A stretch of 64,000 nucleotides of DNA from assembly GCA_020746105.1 (NCBI GenBank), contig CM036658.1:35581004-35645003 (forward strand), given 5' to 3'. Made by a program: the position numbers and the translations under genes. Shown here in pieces: positions 23,699 to 37,284 of this stretch (position 1 is the stretch's first letter; every line of letters begins with the position of its first letter). The notes under the pieces are model-generated. The model saw only the letters and a list, made by a program, of their open reading frames with translations, did not search any database and had not been told where the DNA came from. This stretch comes from Trogon surrucura. Its lineage: Eukaryota > Chordata > Aves > Trogoniformes > Trogonidae.

Positions 23699-26600
23699 AT
23701 TAAAGTATTTGTATGGTACTGATGTTATAAAAAATACATTGTAATTAACTAGTGACTATATTACTCTCTTGAGTTTCAGGGTAACGTTGACATGGGTTTG
23801 GTCCTGAGTGTTCTTGGCTTGTTTTCTGGGTGATTTTGAACAAGTCACCACACCTATTTCCCTTCATTGAAATTGAGGGTTATGATGTTTGCCAGTTTTG
23901 TAAATCAAATTTGGAAACGTCCCTTTCATGGTGGACTCTTTTATATGTAGTTTAATTGCTGCGGTACATTGATATTCTTAAGGAATACAAAATAAGAGTG
24001 ACTAATTCTGAATTTCTAGTTATGAAAATACAACCCCAAAAAAACTCTGAAAAATTATAGACACAAAGGTATTTTCCTCCAGAAAAGATTCAAATCTGAC
24101 ATCAATATTAGTCCAACTGGCTTTTGTGGAACAAGTATAGCTGACATGTGTGCTGGAATGGACACGGTCTTTCAGTCAACAGGTGCTACCATCACACAAG
24201 CATGCCTTTTATTAATAAATTATTAGCATAAATCATTTAACATTATAATTTTTATATCTAGTTTTGAACAAGTATTTTTTATCTTATTTTATTAACCCAC
24301 TCAAAGCCCTAAATGGAAATTCTGCTAGAGGACCTGAGACATGCTTCCCTGGTCTGCAAACTGCCGATGTTAATAGTGGCTGTACAACATCAGTCGGTAG
24401 AACTAACCCTTGTTTTGTAATGGTCTAAATATACTGGCAACATCTCCAGAACATCCATAGGATCATGGTGCACTGTGAAATTTCCTGAGAGCATGATACT
24501 TTTAAGGAGTATCAGATACATAGAGAGGTAATCCTCTGTGATGTCTTTTTTCTTTACTTATGCAGAAGACTAACATGTAAGCTTATTTAGCTGATCATGA
24601 AAGCTTTTTAGGATCATTGCTCTGAGTGACAAAGCAGAAGAATAAATTCAGCAAAGTAACCAATTTTCAGAATTCTGCTCATTTTAGCACTTTGAATATC
24701 ATTCGATGAATCAAATTGCATGCCATGTCGGTTTTGTGTTTTAAAGCATGCAGAATTTTCTTTTACACTCATGATGGCATATCCAAAGCAGTCCTATATG
24801 TTCACACATTGTAGTTCAACTCAAATTCTGATTTGCAGTGCACAAAAGTTTTCACAATTGTACATATTTGGTGGCTTTTTTGAAATGCAGGTAATGTGAC
24901 AAAAGTTACTGAAAGGCAGTGATTCATCAGCTCTTCCTGGAGTGGGTTTCAGCCATTTGTGTTTGTACTGCATTTCTGCTATATATTTCAAGAATTAGAT
25001 CATCAAAGTGGAATATAATTTCTGCTAGTACAAGCACTCTGATATTTCTGCACCTGGGAATTATTAGCTGATTTCAATTGAACTTATTTAAACGCTGCCC
25101 CCAGATCTGTCCTTACTGTGCAGATATAATTTGGCTCCCTTAAAACTTACTTTGGCTTTTTATGGCAAATTTCTCTCTTCTTCCATTAACATATCACTGA
25201 TTCTTCCTTATCATATGTCTTGGTGGAACTATGTGAAGTTTCTTAAGGTATTTTCCAAGGGTGTTCCGCTATTTCTGCAAATTAGCTTTTTTTTGGGCAT
25301 TGGACTGATGTGCAGTATGCAAAGCAAATGTTTCAAGGCTATGCAAGTTGAGGACACACACATACATAGAAGCAGGAGAATGAGAAACATATTTGCTTGT
25401 CAGATCGGAGCTCCTCTCTAAGATCTATTCAATGAACTTCTCTCAAGATGTCCTTCAATGAACCAGTGCTTTGTGTCTAAAGATAAAATGTGGGATCTGT
25501 GTGAAAATTTTCAGGTAGTTTTGCAGGATTTTGTTAGTGTAACAGTTATAACAAGCTATTAGTTCACTTGGACATGATATCCCCTTTATTAAACTCTACT
25601 GATCATAAATAAGAGGAAAGTATGTAACACTTCATTTTACTCTCTTTGTTAGTGGTGCAGATTAAATTTTTAAATGCCTTTTTTTTTCTCTTTTAAATTA
25701 TTATTTTTACACTACAGTAACAACCCTAGTGTAGATCTTTAATGAGAAATCTCATGGAAATACAAAATTAATGAGCTTCTCTCTGCAAACTTCAAATTAA
25801 ACATATCTCACATATACATATGCCTTCACATAGAGCTGAATGGATTCTCCTGAAAACATTCAAAATGTTAGAAAACATTGTTATTTTCAGCATTTTTAGG
25901 CCATATCCCTGCACCTACTTTTCACTAATAAAATCACAAAAAAAATCGATTTTTATTAAAAAAAGAAATTTTATATTTTGCATTGTTAAGAAATTCACCT
26001 TTAGAACTCTCAAATGTATTTATGCATGCTGATTTCTCTGCCAGGCAAAGTTTTCTTTCTCCAGAGAAACAGATTTTAAAGCATTTCATTAGACTGCAGA
26101 GCTTCATTTCTACCACTGCATGGTGCTGCACTAGGGTGCTATTGTACAGCAGGCCTCTGCAAGACATTTGAAAAGTGTTTTTGGAGATGAAGGGCCGTCT
26201 CCTTAATTCACAGCATAAGAAGAAGGAGAAGAAGCTGTTTCCCCAAGACACAAGAGCGTGCTTCAGAATGATGGAGCGATGGCAGGGAGAATTTCTGCTA
26301 CCCGTGTTGGGACTGGGTCCTCTTCCCACCCTGTCTCCTCACTCACTGGCATACTTTGTGTGGAAAGTTAGTGCTAGTTATCCTCCGACAAACTCTGAGC
26401 TCATCTCAGTAGGGTTTTACAGCCTGAGTTAAAAGATGAAAGTGACCGGACAACAAAAATCGTTCCTGTCAGAGCAGGTGCTAAATCATCCCTTGATTTC
26501 CGCATAGAGGTTAGGAAGGAAGCTGAAATACCCAGCTCTTTATTTAAATTTCACTTTTCATTTCCCCAGGCAGGTTATTCTGCAGTGGGAAGAGGATTCC

Positions 26601-29600
26601 AGCACTATCACCCAAAACAGACAAAGCCAAAAAACGTGAAATACAACAGAGAATTTTAGTTTTTATCAGAGGTAGCAGGTTTCATGCACTGGAAGCAAGA
26701 CACTAACAAAGCTGGTTATTTCTCTTGTAGAAATAGTAATATTAAGTCTATGTTTCTTCTTGTATAAACAGTGCCACAGTAAAGGCTTGTAGAGTTGCTA
26801 CTAACACGAAGCACTCTGCAAGAAAAAATACACCTTAGAAAATAATAATAGTATATAAAACAGTAGCAAGAAGGCAAAGTGCTTTGAAAGATATTAAAAT
26901 TTATATTTTCCAAATTAAGACTGTTTCTCTTTGAAGTAACATGTGAGATTAAGATGAAAAAAATTGCTGGGAAATCCAAGAAAATGATGATTCTTTTAAC
27001 TGTAACTCACCGTATGCTTTATTTATGTATAACAGCAGCCACAAATCTGTTAAACATTTTTTTCCCAAATTTTTCACCTTTATCAAGTCACCATTACTTA
27101 AAACAGATATGGTATATGTAACTAAGCTAATTTAGATGACTTTTTGCTTTTAAAAGAATCATAAATATGAGGGTAATGTCTTTATTGTCATTGTGGGTGC
27201 CTAGAATTTTCATCTGTCTACCTCATTCTATTTGCATTTTTTGCAAATCACACTTGTTTTAAAAAAGAAAGGTGAATTAGATTTAGTTTAGTCTAATCAA
27301 AGCTGGGTATTTTTAGAAAGCACGTTAACCTGTGAAGCAAAGTATAATATTCTCTTGTATTTGAGGATATACAACTACACGTTTTTAATGTTTTTGTCCA
27401 TGTTTATATATGAATATGAATTGAGCATATGGATGTGAATGCTTAATACTTCTATATTTTTGCCTGCTTTCTAATCATATGGAATCTATTTATTCTGCAT
27501 AGCTGCATTGCTTGTTGAAGCTGATTAAGTTAAGATTGCAACAATGTAATTTTAAAGAAGGGGTGAGATCACATTCTTATAGCTTATTGCGAATACATAA
27601 AGAAGTTTAAAAGGATTTTCTTTCATGCAACAAATACACTTTTGTAAGTTGACAAACAACACCACCTGCATCTCCAGTGTATATTTCAAAATATAAGTAC
27701 CAGCTCTGGTTTGAACACCTAATGTTTAAGGATGGGCAGGAAAAAATGCAGAATCAAAGATTTCTCGGTACTTCCAGACGTAGAAAATGTAAAAATAATT
27801 AAAATGTTCCTGTAATAGTCTATTCAAAATTAACACAAACAGTTTTTGCTAAAGCTCTCTATTCATGTTTAACTGAAGATAGGAGAAGTGCAACCCATGT
27901 GTAAAGACAATATTTCATCTTTGAAGAACAATCTCTGATTGGACTGAAGAACTAAACAAGTACTTTTAAAGTTGGGAATGTTCTAAATAAAGATGAATGA
28001 AAAAGACAACTTAACATGGTACAAAATAACGATAACTTTCTAATACTGAAGATTCATGAAAATTTTTACATAATTAATTATTTAATTGTAGGTCTCCATA
28101 TCACTCTCCCAATTTAATTCTTAAAAGCTAACACATTTATGTTTCCTTATTTTATCAGCTTAACCACTCAGAAATGCCTAAATGTGTAGATGGATCAAAA
28201 AAAGAATGTTAAATGTTTTTCTCCTGTAATATTTTCCTGCCATTTCCTAGCAAAACTATCACACTCTGAATGGAGAAGCCCTATCTTTTCATTTTAATGA
28301 CAGTGAAAATGAATTAGATTATAAGGGAGAGAAAGAATTTCTTTTGTTTTCAATAAAATATTCAGAATCATTAATCATACAGGAAAAAAAGTATGAGTCA
28401 TACTGCAGGAACATGTAAAACACTGGTTGGAAGCACACGGGTGAAACTACAGTGGTATGAAAAGACTTCTGGTTTTCATTATGTAACAATTTTATGAGAA
28501 CACACAAAATCAGGCTTATTTTAGAATGTGTGTCTATCCAAAGAGTGACCTATACTGATTTTGGCAGTTATAGATTAGATTCTAAAAATATTATAGCTCA
28601 TAATGTGTCTGTGTTGCATATTGGGAATGTGCCGGGAAAGAGTTGGTATTTAGCTGAAGCACTCAAATACCAGTACTTAGATAACTTAGTTTTTTATTAT
28701 TGACATACGAACATGGCAATTAAATCAGAACTTGTGATCAGGAAAACTGAAGATTCAAACCCTATTTTGCATATTTTGAAGTCTAAAGCATTTAATTCTC
28801 CAGGTTTTAGAGCTGTACACTGGAGCTGATTTTCAGAGGTGTTAAATACCAAATTAAGTGGTTGAAATCAATGTATAAGTGAATGATGACTGTGTCTGCA
28901 AAAGCTTGAAATCTATACCATTTCTCCCATTGATTTCAAGATGGAGACAGCAAAAGAAAGTAATTTTGCAACACTAGCTCCCATCCTCTATGACTTCTTC
29001 AACGGGTAAAGCTGAGAGACTGACTGGATTACCAACTTGAGATACCAGAGGTAAAGTAGAGTCCTTCTGGTTGTTGATCGGTAATGGGATTTTGTTTCGG
29101 ATTTTATTTCAGGCATACCTCTCATGTAAATAAGTGTTGGAGTAGGTATAAACTACACCTTTTAAATGATCTCCTAAATCAGTCTAAAAATTCTAGAAGT
29201 TAACATCTGCTGAAAGGAGATTCCACATTCCCAACAGTGTCTCATTTTTGTCTGGTCTTAGAAGCAATATAATTTCTGAATATTAAATGTATTTCATCTA
29301 AAGGCTGATAGTTATAATATGTTTTAAAATGAGGACATGAACTACAGTCCTTGAGGAATATAGGTGAAATATAATGGTTAATATCCACCTTCCCTGCCGT
29401 TCAATGAGTGTTTCTTCAGAAAACTACAATTACTTCTAACTGTAGTCTACACCACTGAATTTTTGTTGCCAATTTTTGTTGCTCTTTTTGCATTTGGTTA
29501 TCCTTTCTCTTCCCTCTTGTTTATTTTCTGATTCTCTTTTCATTCTTACACTCTTCAACAGGTGTTCAGATTTTGAACATTTTCTTCTTGCTCCCTGTTT

Positions 29601-32371
29601 CCTGCATTGCTAGAACTTTCCTCCTCCACTCTATCATCACTTGGACTGGTTTTGACTGTCTTCCCCACTGACTGATTTTTTTCTCCATTTCAAAGGCAGA
29701 CTCTATTGCTGCTGTCTTTTACGTAATCCTGTTCACCAATTAATATAGCTGGATTGGCATCTCTCTGTTTTTCGCTCCTTCCACATGCACTGCGTGTTCT
29801 ACCTGTAGTAGGAGCCACAGCAGTCCTCAGAAACACAAGAGAAACAGACTGTGCATAAGGCTGGTGTGATTTCCTACAACAACTGGCAGTTCCTTGAAGT
29901 TCTTTGTCAAGGTTCCACATTTCGGCTCAGCTATGTTGCCTAGAGGCAATTCCTTATTTGATTTTAAGAACAGTGTGAATGATCTATAAAATCATTGCCA
30001 CACCTTTGAGATAGGAATTCAAAAAAAGAATTTTTTGAAGGTGTCTTCGAAAGACCCTAGTAGTAACAGTCAAATCTGACTGCCTGCTTAGGCTTCTAGC
30101 ACCATAAGAAAGTATTTCAGTGGAAAATTTTCGGTACAAGGTGACAGAAACTCTGGAGACTCAGTATTTGTGAGTAATTATGTTTCTGGATAGTAAGATT
30201 GGAAACCATGAATCATATGCTGTATGTATTGATTCTAAATGGGTTTGTTTATTTAGTTATTTGTTCTCAGTTCTTGAGAGGCTAGTTTAAAAGTTACATA
30301 TTTTATATAGATTGTGTTGAATATCATCTGATCCAGAAATAGTAATTCTTTCTGTCCCAAATCCATTATTTTGAATGCCAGATATCATATTTGTGTTAAA
30401 AATTTGTCTTGAGCCATTCATTAATTAATAACATTACATTGAAACTTGATATTTATTAAGCTTAATTTTTATTTGTACCTAGTGTCCTGTTTTATTGCTT
30501 TATGTGACAGTACATTAGTTATGCATCTACCACAAAGGTATACGAACTAGTGATAACAGAGGATACTGAATGGCTAGCCTGCTCTCTAGCTGATCAGAGC
30601 TTTGTCATCTCAGGCATTTCCAGACATCTGTGAAAACTTCAAATTAGTTTGCTCAAGGGATAACAGCACTATGTAGGGCTCTTTTGTTCTCTTTGGACTC
30701 AGAAAATGTAACTTGAACTGAGTAGGAATGAAAATCAGCTGTAATAAAAGTGGTTGGTACAAATACTTTGATTTTACTGATGTATCAGATCAATCATAAA
30801 AGTGACTTTTGGCTCAATTCTATTCTTTCTTTTTACCTATTCAGATGCTTTATCCTTGTCATGGGAAAAAAAGAGTCAAGACTGAAACTTCAGTTTGCCG
30901 TAGAGCTTTATTTGATTCTGTGTGTCAGACATCTTTCTTATTGCTGAAAACAGGATATGGCAACAGGGAAGATGAAGCTTTGGTGAAACTGCATTTTGCA
31001 AGCTTGTTAAAAGTCTAGCCATATCAAGTTGAAAAAGTGCAGATGAGAACTGCAAGGAGTTTGCAGAACACCATCAGAGAGCTTTAGCTAGTTTTGCAGT
31101 GAGGTGAATTAATTGCAAGAATAATATGATGATAAAAGTCCTCAGAAACCAAAGTGAAAGGAGATAAACGAAAAAATAAAATTAATCAATGTTTCCAGTA
31201 AAAATGAAGTTTGATTTATTTTAATTTTTTGTTATTTGAACAATTTCTTTTCAGTAGCAACAGTGATTCAGATGATTTTTATCTGAAACATTAGCCTGGC
31301 CCAGTAGGTGTCAGATTAGATATACATTACTCTATTATCTCTGTCTACTACTCTGCATCAAGGGAACTGTGGAGATGGGGCTCTTGAGGGAGAGAAAATA
31401 AATAAGAGATATCTCTCTTTGATTTTGGAGCAGTGCTTTTACTATTAAGAAAAATCAATAACTGGATTGACTGCATTCAGTAGGGAGTATTATTGTTTCC
31501 CATAATGTATCTAAGGCATATCATTACCAAAGTAATCACATTATTATCTGTTTCTTCTTTCCTACTTGCTTGGCTGGACATAGACATAGAACTATTTGTA
31601 ATGTGGTGGTTTTTCTTCCCTTTCTTCTTCAAAATTGCTGCATTTAAAAGTATTTTCCTCTTTCTCAGTTTCTGTTTTACTAGTATTTGTGTAAAGCTAC
31701 CATCCACTTGAAATCTGGCTTTTCTGTTTCATATTCTGTCATAATGACATCTTATTTTAGATATATTTTCATACACAAAACAATATAATAGTAGAGAGAC
31801 AGACTATGTACTTCCTTCTAGCAGACTTCAAATATACAAAGGATCCCACAGTGAGGGGCTAGGGTTAGCAAAGCAACACTATAATACCCAGAGAATTCAA
31901 AGTGAAGGAAACTTTTAGAAATGTCTGATAATGACTGAACAAATAGGAAAAAAACCCACATTAAGGTAGTCATAGGAAATTGATAATAAGGATTAAAGAA
32001 GAGAAGAAAAAAAGGAAGAGAGAACTCTTAGAAGTGCAGGAAGCAGTTAGAGCTTGAGGAAAGCTTAGTGCTGAAATCAAAGCAGGACCATTCACATTAA
32101 ATGAGAAATGAGGATGTCCACTTGGCATTAATTCAAAGGCTTGGTCCATTGTCTCCAGCCAATTGGAAGCCGTTTTTGGCACCAGGTTTGTTCCAAAACT
32201 CAGAAGTACAGTGATCTTTTCTTTCCTGAACCAGTTGTTAACAGTTGCAGACTAAATCTATGAAGTCAAAAATAAGGATTGCTGCTCCTAATTTGCTACG
32301 AATTATGATACAAGCATGGACATTTTGCTTTGTAAAAGCTGCATTGTGTAACAAGGATCCAAGCTTTCATT

Positions 32372-32394
32372 AAAAACAAACAAACAAACAAAAC
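32372..32394 (+). repeat. (CAAA)n microsatellite
   Basis: About five units of CAAA in an A-rich setting. It is a short simple repeat with no gene context. Confidence 0.9.
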
Positions 32395-34703
32395 ATATGA
32401 CCAGGTGGAAATGTTTTTCAGTTGCTATCATTTGCCTGTTATACCTTGGAAAGGTCTTAAACTTGAAAGCTACCAATAAATTAAGCTTAGAAATGTGGTG
32501 GGACATCTCCTTAGCCAGACTTGTGAGGCCATTCAGTGTACAGAGAGGTCTCAGATGATACTCTAAAAATGTCTTTGTTTTTATTCCTATGACAAAGTAA
32601 TTGTACATCTTTCAAAGACATTGTAGGGTGAACTAATTTCTGACAACACAGGCATCACTAATGCAGAGTTATATGAGACCGATGCATTGTGAGCCTGCCA
32701 AATTCTCAGCTGATACAAACTATCATGACTTCACTAATTCCCATAAGCATAGACTAATATACAGCTTCAGATAATTGAGATCAAAACTGTTGGTGTAACA
32801 CCACGGGAAAATCCTGAGAAGATCATTAGTACTATATACTGCAGCACTAGCAGATACAGTGCTGCTGGTCTATATAGAGGTGGATTTGTTTTACTTACAA
32901 AATATCTGGATTTATTCTGCAAAAGACACATTTGATAATAATTAGCATTCTGTCATATCTGAAATGTAAAAATATTTTTATAGTTTAATTGTAGAAAAAT
33001 ATTTTCCAAGGAATCTGAGAATAAACAAATCCCAAAACTAGAAATAGCAAGAAGATAGGTTCTGACTAAGTATTATTTTGTATATAAATGTCCCAATGAA
33101 AAACCCTTTTAACGTGACTAAAAAACATAAAAATTGTGAAGGATGCTGACAAAATCAGATTGGTATAAAACTAATGTGACTAGAGTCAGAGGAGTTTTCC
33201 TGTTAATGACCAAATAAACACTCACTGGATTGCTCTGCAGTCCTATAGATTTCAGAACATTGTTTTCCTGTTTTTGCTCTCTTCGAGTTTTTATCACCTC
33301 AGAAATTTTATTTCGTACTTTGCCTCAGTTTTTAATAAAAAGTCTTTTTCAAAACACCAAGTTTACCTGGTTTATATTAGTTTATATTTTATTTTTACAC
33401 AAAAATCACAAGTTAACCAAAACACGTGGAGTGGTGTAGCACTGGAAAGTGTGTAGGATAGAGCTATGTTCCTGGTTTGGCTGCATTCAGTCTGTGAGTG
33501 TCAACAATGCATTTTTTGTAAGATGAGTCAACTCTATCATGTGAGCACTCTATATAATAAAAGAAGATTAAAATGCTTAAGAGGCTACCAGCTAACAAAG
33601 AACTAGAGACTATGAAAATATCTTAGGTACACAGAAGATAGTATCTTGCCAGCATTCTTCAAGGACAGCTGGTATGGATTCCATTGGAGCTCACATGTTT
33701 GAAGTATGTTTTACTTGTATGCACATACATATAATAAAGATTTTAAATGCTTGTCATTGAACTTGTTTAACAGGAAAAAAAGAAATACTTCCATGGATGA
33801 AATCATAACAGCTTCCAGATGAAGTCAATTTTTAAACAGCTCTGCGCCATCTTCAGTGCCTTACTGAAGTAGGCTGTAAGATAAGTAGCTTTATTTAATC
33901 ACAGAAATTAAGTTCTGAGACTTTTTTTCAGTGCCCTTGTCTCCCTCAAAGAGAATGGGAAAAAGATGAGGGAAGAAAAACCCACATACATTTGAATAAA
34001 AGAGAATATTGTACAGAAATTAATATTTTTCACTTTAAAACGATGCCACAGCAATATTTCATTCAATTTTAAAAGGGAGCTTAGAAGATGTAAGATAGAA
34101 AAATACTTAACAAAAGATGAATCAATGCCACTGACAGGTAATTACATGAAAGCTATATCATTTCAAAGACCAGGTTAAAATATGGTCAGAGGTTTTCAGC
34201 TGTTGGTATAGAGCTACTGCATCAGCCCTTGCTAGTTTGCTGACAATACAAACGGAAAGATCTGAAGAAATCAAAGTGATGATGTCTGATACAGATGTCA
34301 TTTGAGTGATTTGGACTGACTATTTTTAAATTGGTCCATCTGCAGTTGGAAGAGTTGCAGCTTGTGTTTGCATTACAGTAACCTACATGAGAAATGTAGC
34401 TCTTTGATTTCTATTATTTTTAATCCCTCTAACATTATCTGAAATTTGTAAAAAGCACTTTGTACGAGTCTATGGGTATGTATTTTTTATTTATACATTC
34501 CACCAGATGAAATAGATTGGAATAGATGAAAACAAATGTAATATTTTATAGACCATATCATATTTGTGAGAAATAGTAAATTAAGATGAAATGTGTACAG
34601 AGAAAACAGAAATGTAAGTTTGACTGAGAAGTATTAAAGCAACATAGCTACATGCACATCACCTAAAAAAAGCTTCCCTTTGTGGTTTTCATTTTTCTTT
34701 TTG

Positions 34704-34721
34704 TTTTTTTTTTTTTTTTTT
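34704..34721 (+). repeat. Poly(T) run of 18
   Basis: Eighteen consecutive T's within a longer T-rich stretch (about 34686-34731). No retroposed gene body was recognised beside it. Confidence 0.9.
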
Positions 34722-36475
34722 GTATTTTTTCTTGTGCTAAATATCTTGCATGTGGTCTACAAAATACATAAAAGAAATAAGAACGATAACAGAAGTGGAT
34801 AAAAAGTCTTCCATACCTGCACACAGAAAGATGATGTTTCAAATCCTGTAAGACAAAACAGCAATTCTTATTGTAAGTTCCTTCATCTGAAGGGAATCAG
34901 TGTGGTTCATATAGTGTCGTGTCATGCATACCATTGAGAAAAATATTGGAATATCATACCTGCAGCACAAATAATGCTTAAGAGATTTTCTAGACTTCTT
35001 GAAAAAAATCCTCCCAATATGCTGTTGTGGGTTTTTTTTTTTTTCATTTAGAAGTTTGAAATACTTATATCAAAACTCATGATGCAATTTTGATAGACAA
35101 CAAAATTTGGTTACAGTAGAAATTATACATTTGTATTCTGTTCCTAAAAATAGGAGCTTTTTTTTTTTTTTCTTTTTCTTATTGAAGTACTTAACTTGTC
35201 ACACAAAGAAAAAATGCAGGGTAAAGGAATGATGCTGTTAGCTACTCACAGTATGCTATCACAGTATCACAGTATGCTAGGGATTGGAAGGGACCTCGAA
35301 AGATCATCTAGTGCAATCCCCCTGCCAGAGCAGGATCACCTAGATGATGTTACGCAGGAAGGCGTCCAGGCAGGTCTTGAATGTCTCCAGAGAAGGAGAC
35401 TCCACAACCTCCCTGAGCAGCCTGTTCCAGTGTTCTGTCACCCTCACTGAGAAGAAGTTTCTTCTCAAATTTAAGTGGAACCTCTTGTGTTACAGTTTGA
35501 TTCCATCACCCCTTGCCTTATCATTGGTTGTCACCGAGAAGAGCCTGGCTCCATCCTCCTGACACTCACCCTTGACATATTTATAAACACTAATAAGGTC
35601 ACCCCTTAATCTCCTCTTCTCCAAACTAAAGAGCCCCAGCTCCTTCAGTCTTTCCTCATAAGGGAGATGTTCCAATCCTTTCATCATCTTTGTGGCTCTA
35701 CGCTGGACTCTCTCCAGCAGTTCCCTGTCTTTCTTTGAACTGGGGGGCCCAGAACTGGACACAATATTCCAGATGCGGTCTCACCAGGGCAGAGTAGAGG
35801 GGAAGGAGAACCTCTCTTGACCTACTAACCACCCCCCTTCTAATACACCCCAGGATGCCATTGGCCTTCCTGGCCACAAGGGCACAGTGCTGGCTCCTGG
35901 TCATCCTGCTGTCCACCAAGACTCCCAGGTCCCTTTCCCCTATACTGCTCTCTAACAGATCGTTCTCCAACCTATACTGGAACCCGAGGTTGTTCCTGCC
36001 CAGATGTAGGACCCTACACTTTGCCTTGTTGTATTTCATCAAGTTATTCCCTGCCCAACTCTCCAGTCTGTCCAGGTCTCACTGGATGGCAGCACAGCCT
36101 TCTGGCATGTCAGCCACTCCTCCCAGCTTGATGTCATCAGCAAACTTGCTGATAGTACACTCATTTCCCTCATCTAAATTTTTGACGAACATATTGAATA
36201 ATATGGGCTGCAGTATTGACCCTTGAGGGACTCCACTAGATACCGGCCTCCAACCAGACTCTGCCCCATTGACCATGATTCTTTGTCTTCTTTCCCTTAG
36301 CCAGTTCGCAGTCCACCTCACTACCCGATCGTCCAGCCCACACTTCCTCAGTTTAGCTGTGAGGATACTGTGGGAGACTGTGTCAAATTCTTTACTGAAG
36401 TCAAGGTAGACCACATCCACCGCTCTGCCATTATCTATCCACTGTGTTATATCCTCATAAAAGGCTATGAGGTTG

Positions 36476-36480
36476 GTCAA
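36476..36480 (+). repeat. Target site duplication (left), GTCAA
   Basis: The last five bases of CR1 before the LTR. The same five bases follow the LTR at 37280-37284. Confidence 0.92.
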
Positions 36481-36834
36481 TGTCCTGGGTTTAGCTAAAA
36501 ACCCAGTCCTGTTTAGTGATTTTTACTTTTCAGTTTATTCTCTTCTAAAAGGCTGCACGTTCTGAAGTCAGCAGCGTGTTTTTGCAGACAGTGTGTGCTA
36601 CTGGCAGTGATAACACCTGATGTTTACAGTTACTGCCTGGGACTGGGATGCAGAAAGGCTCTTGCTGATACTTATTCATACAGTGACCAAGGCCACTGCT
36701 GGCTCTTGTGTGCCACGCTGGGGGTGCTGAGTAGTAAGAGGGGGCACAAGGAAGTAAAAGGTGGCACCTCCGGAGGGTAATAGACAGGACAGATGACCAA
36801 CGAGAGTATTCCATCCCATATACACCATATCTAG

Positions 36835-36840
36835 TATAAA
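36835..36840 (+). promoter_or_regulatory. LTR TATA box (TATAAA)
   Basis: A TATAAA about 355 bp into the LTR, at the position expected for the U3 promoter. Transcription in the family would start roughly 25-30 bp downstream. Present-day activity is unknown. Confidence 0.6.
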
Positions 36841-37129
36841 TTGAGTGATCACGAGAGTTTCGGCCCTTTTGTTTGCCCTTTTTCTGCAATGGCCGGTGTC
36901 CAGAGAGGAATCCATCTGACCTCCTGCTTTTGATCCGGATCCTGAGTTCCCGAATCCAGCTCCCTGTATCCAGCTCCCGCCGTTGCTGAGCCTGCGGTTT
37001 CCCCAGTGCCTCCTGCTCTGCAGCACCAGTGGTGATTGCTGTCGGGGGAGGGAGTCAGATTTGATATCGAGCTGCTATCTATAGTTGTATATAGTTGTTT
37101 ATCTTTTTACCATTATTCCCATTATTTTC

Positions 37130-37135
37130 ATTAAA
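37130..37135 (+). terminator. LTR polyadenylation signal (ATTAAA)
   Basis: An ATTAAA followed by GCTGTTCTAG and a T-rich stretch, about 150 bp before the LTR end. This is the expected arrangement for the R/U5 boundary. Confidence 0.65.
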
Positions 37136-37209
37136 GCTGTTCTAGTTTTTTTTTCCTCCTCTAATCCATAAGTCTCTCTGCCTCATTCCCTTTTCTCTTC
37201 CCATTTGGC

Positions 37210-37229
37210 GGGGGGGGGGAAGAGGGGGT
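37210..37229 (+). other. G-rich tract in LTR U5
   Basis: Ten consecutive G's (37210-37219) are followed by AAGA and five more G's. This G-run sits in U5 and could form a G-quadruplex in single-stranded form. Homopolymer length is also prone to assembly error. Confidence 0.7.
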
Positions 37230-37279
37230 TAGAGAGCGTCTGTCCATGCTGGTGGCTGGTCCAGCCCTAACCCGCGACA

Positions 37280-37284
37280 GTCAA
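37280..37284 (+). repeat. Target site duplication (right), GTCAA
   Basis: The right-hand copy of the 5-bp duplication, after which the minus-strand CR1 continues as GCATAACTTCCCC. Confidence 0.92.

Larger units (their letters stand above)
23699..35243. other. Long CR1-free, AT-rich stretch; no gene seen
   Basis: This is 11.5 kb without a recognisable CR1 or LTR, the longest such stretch in the window. Frames of up to 131 codons (25934-26329, minus) resemble nothing I know and overlap others on the opposite strand. Small simple repeats are a (CAAA)n at 32372-32394 and a run of eighteen T's at 34704-34721. The block around 24540-25085 keeps a varied, non-repetitive composition and is noted as a possible conserved noncoding region. 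Confidence 0.45.
36481..37279 (+). mobile_element. Solo LTR of an avian ERVL-type endogenous retrovirus
   Basis: A 799-bp fossil LTR that begins TGTCCTGGGTTTAGCTAAAA and ends CCCTAACCCGCGACA. It is flanked by the 5-bp duplication GTCAA (36476-36480 and 37280-37284), whose removal restores continuous CR1 sequence. TG...CA ends and a 5-bp duplication fit the ERVL (class III) group, whereas ERVK-type elements usually give 6 bp. A TATAAA at 36835 and an ATTAAA at 37130 set the orientation to plus and divide it into U3, R and U5. No internal viral region accompanies it, so it is the product of LTR-LTR recombination. It looks whole as a solo LTR. It is younger than the CR1 it entered. Confidence 0.93.

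Noticed and set aside
25934-26329. 131-codon minus-strand frame
   Set aside because: Largest non-CR1 frame in the window, but it overlaps frames on the other strand, has no recognisable motif, and its residues look like translated noncoding DNA.
36545-37026. Open frames within the solo LTR
   Set aside because: LTRs of this family do not encode proteins. The frames reflect locally higher GC.
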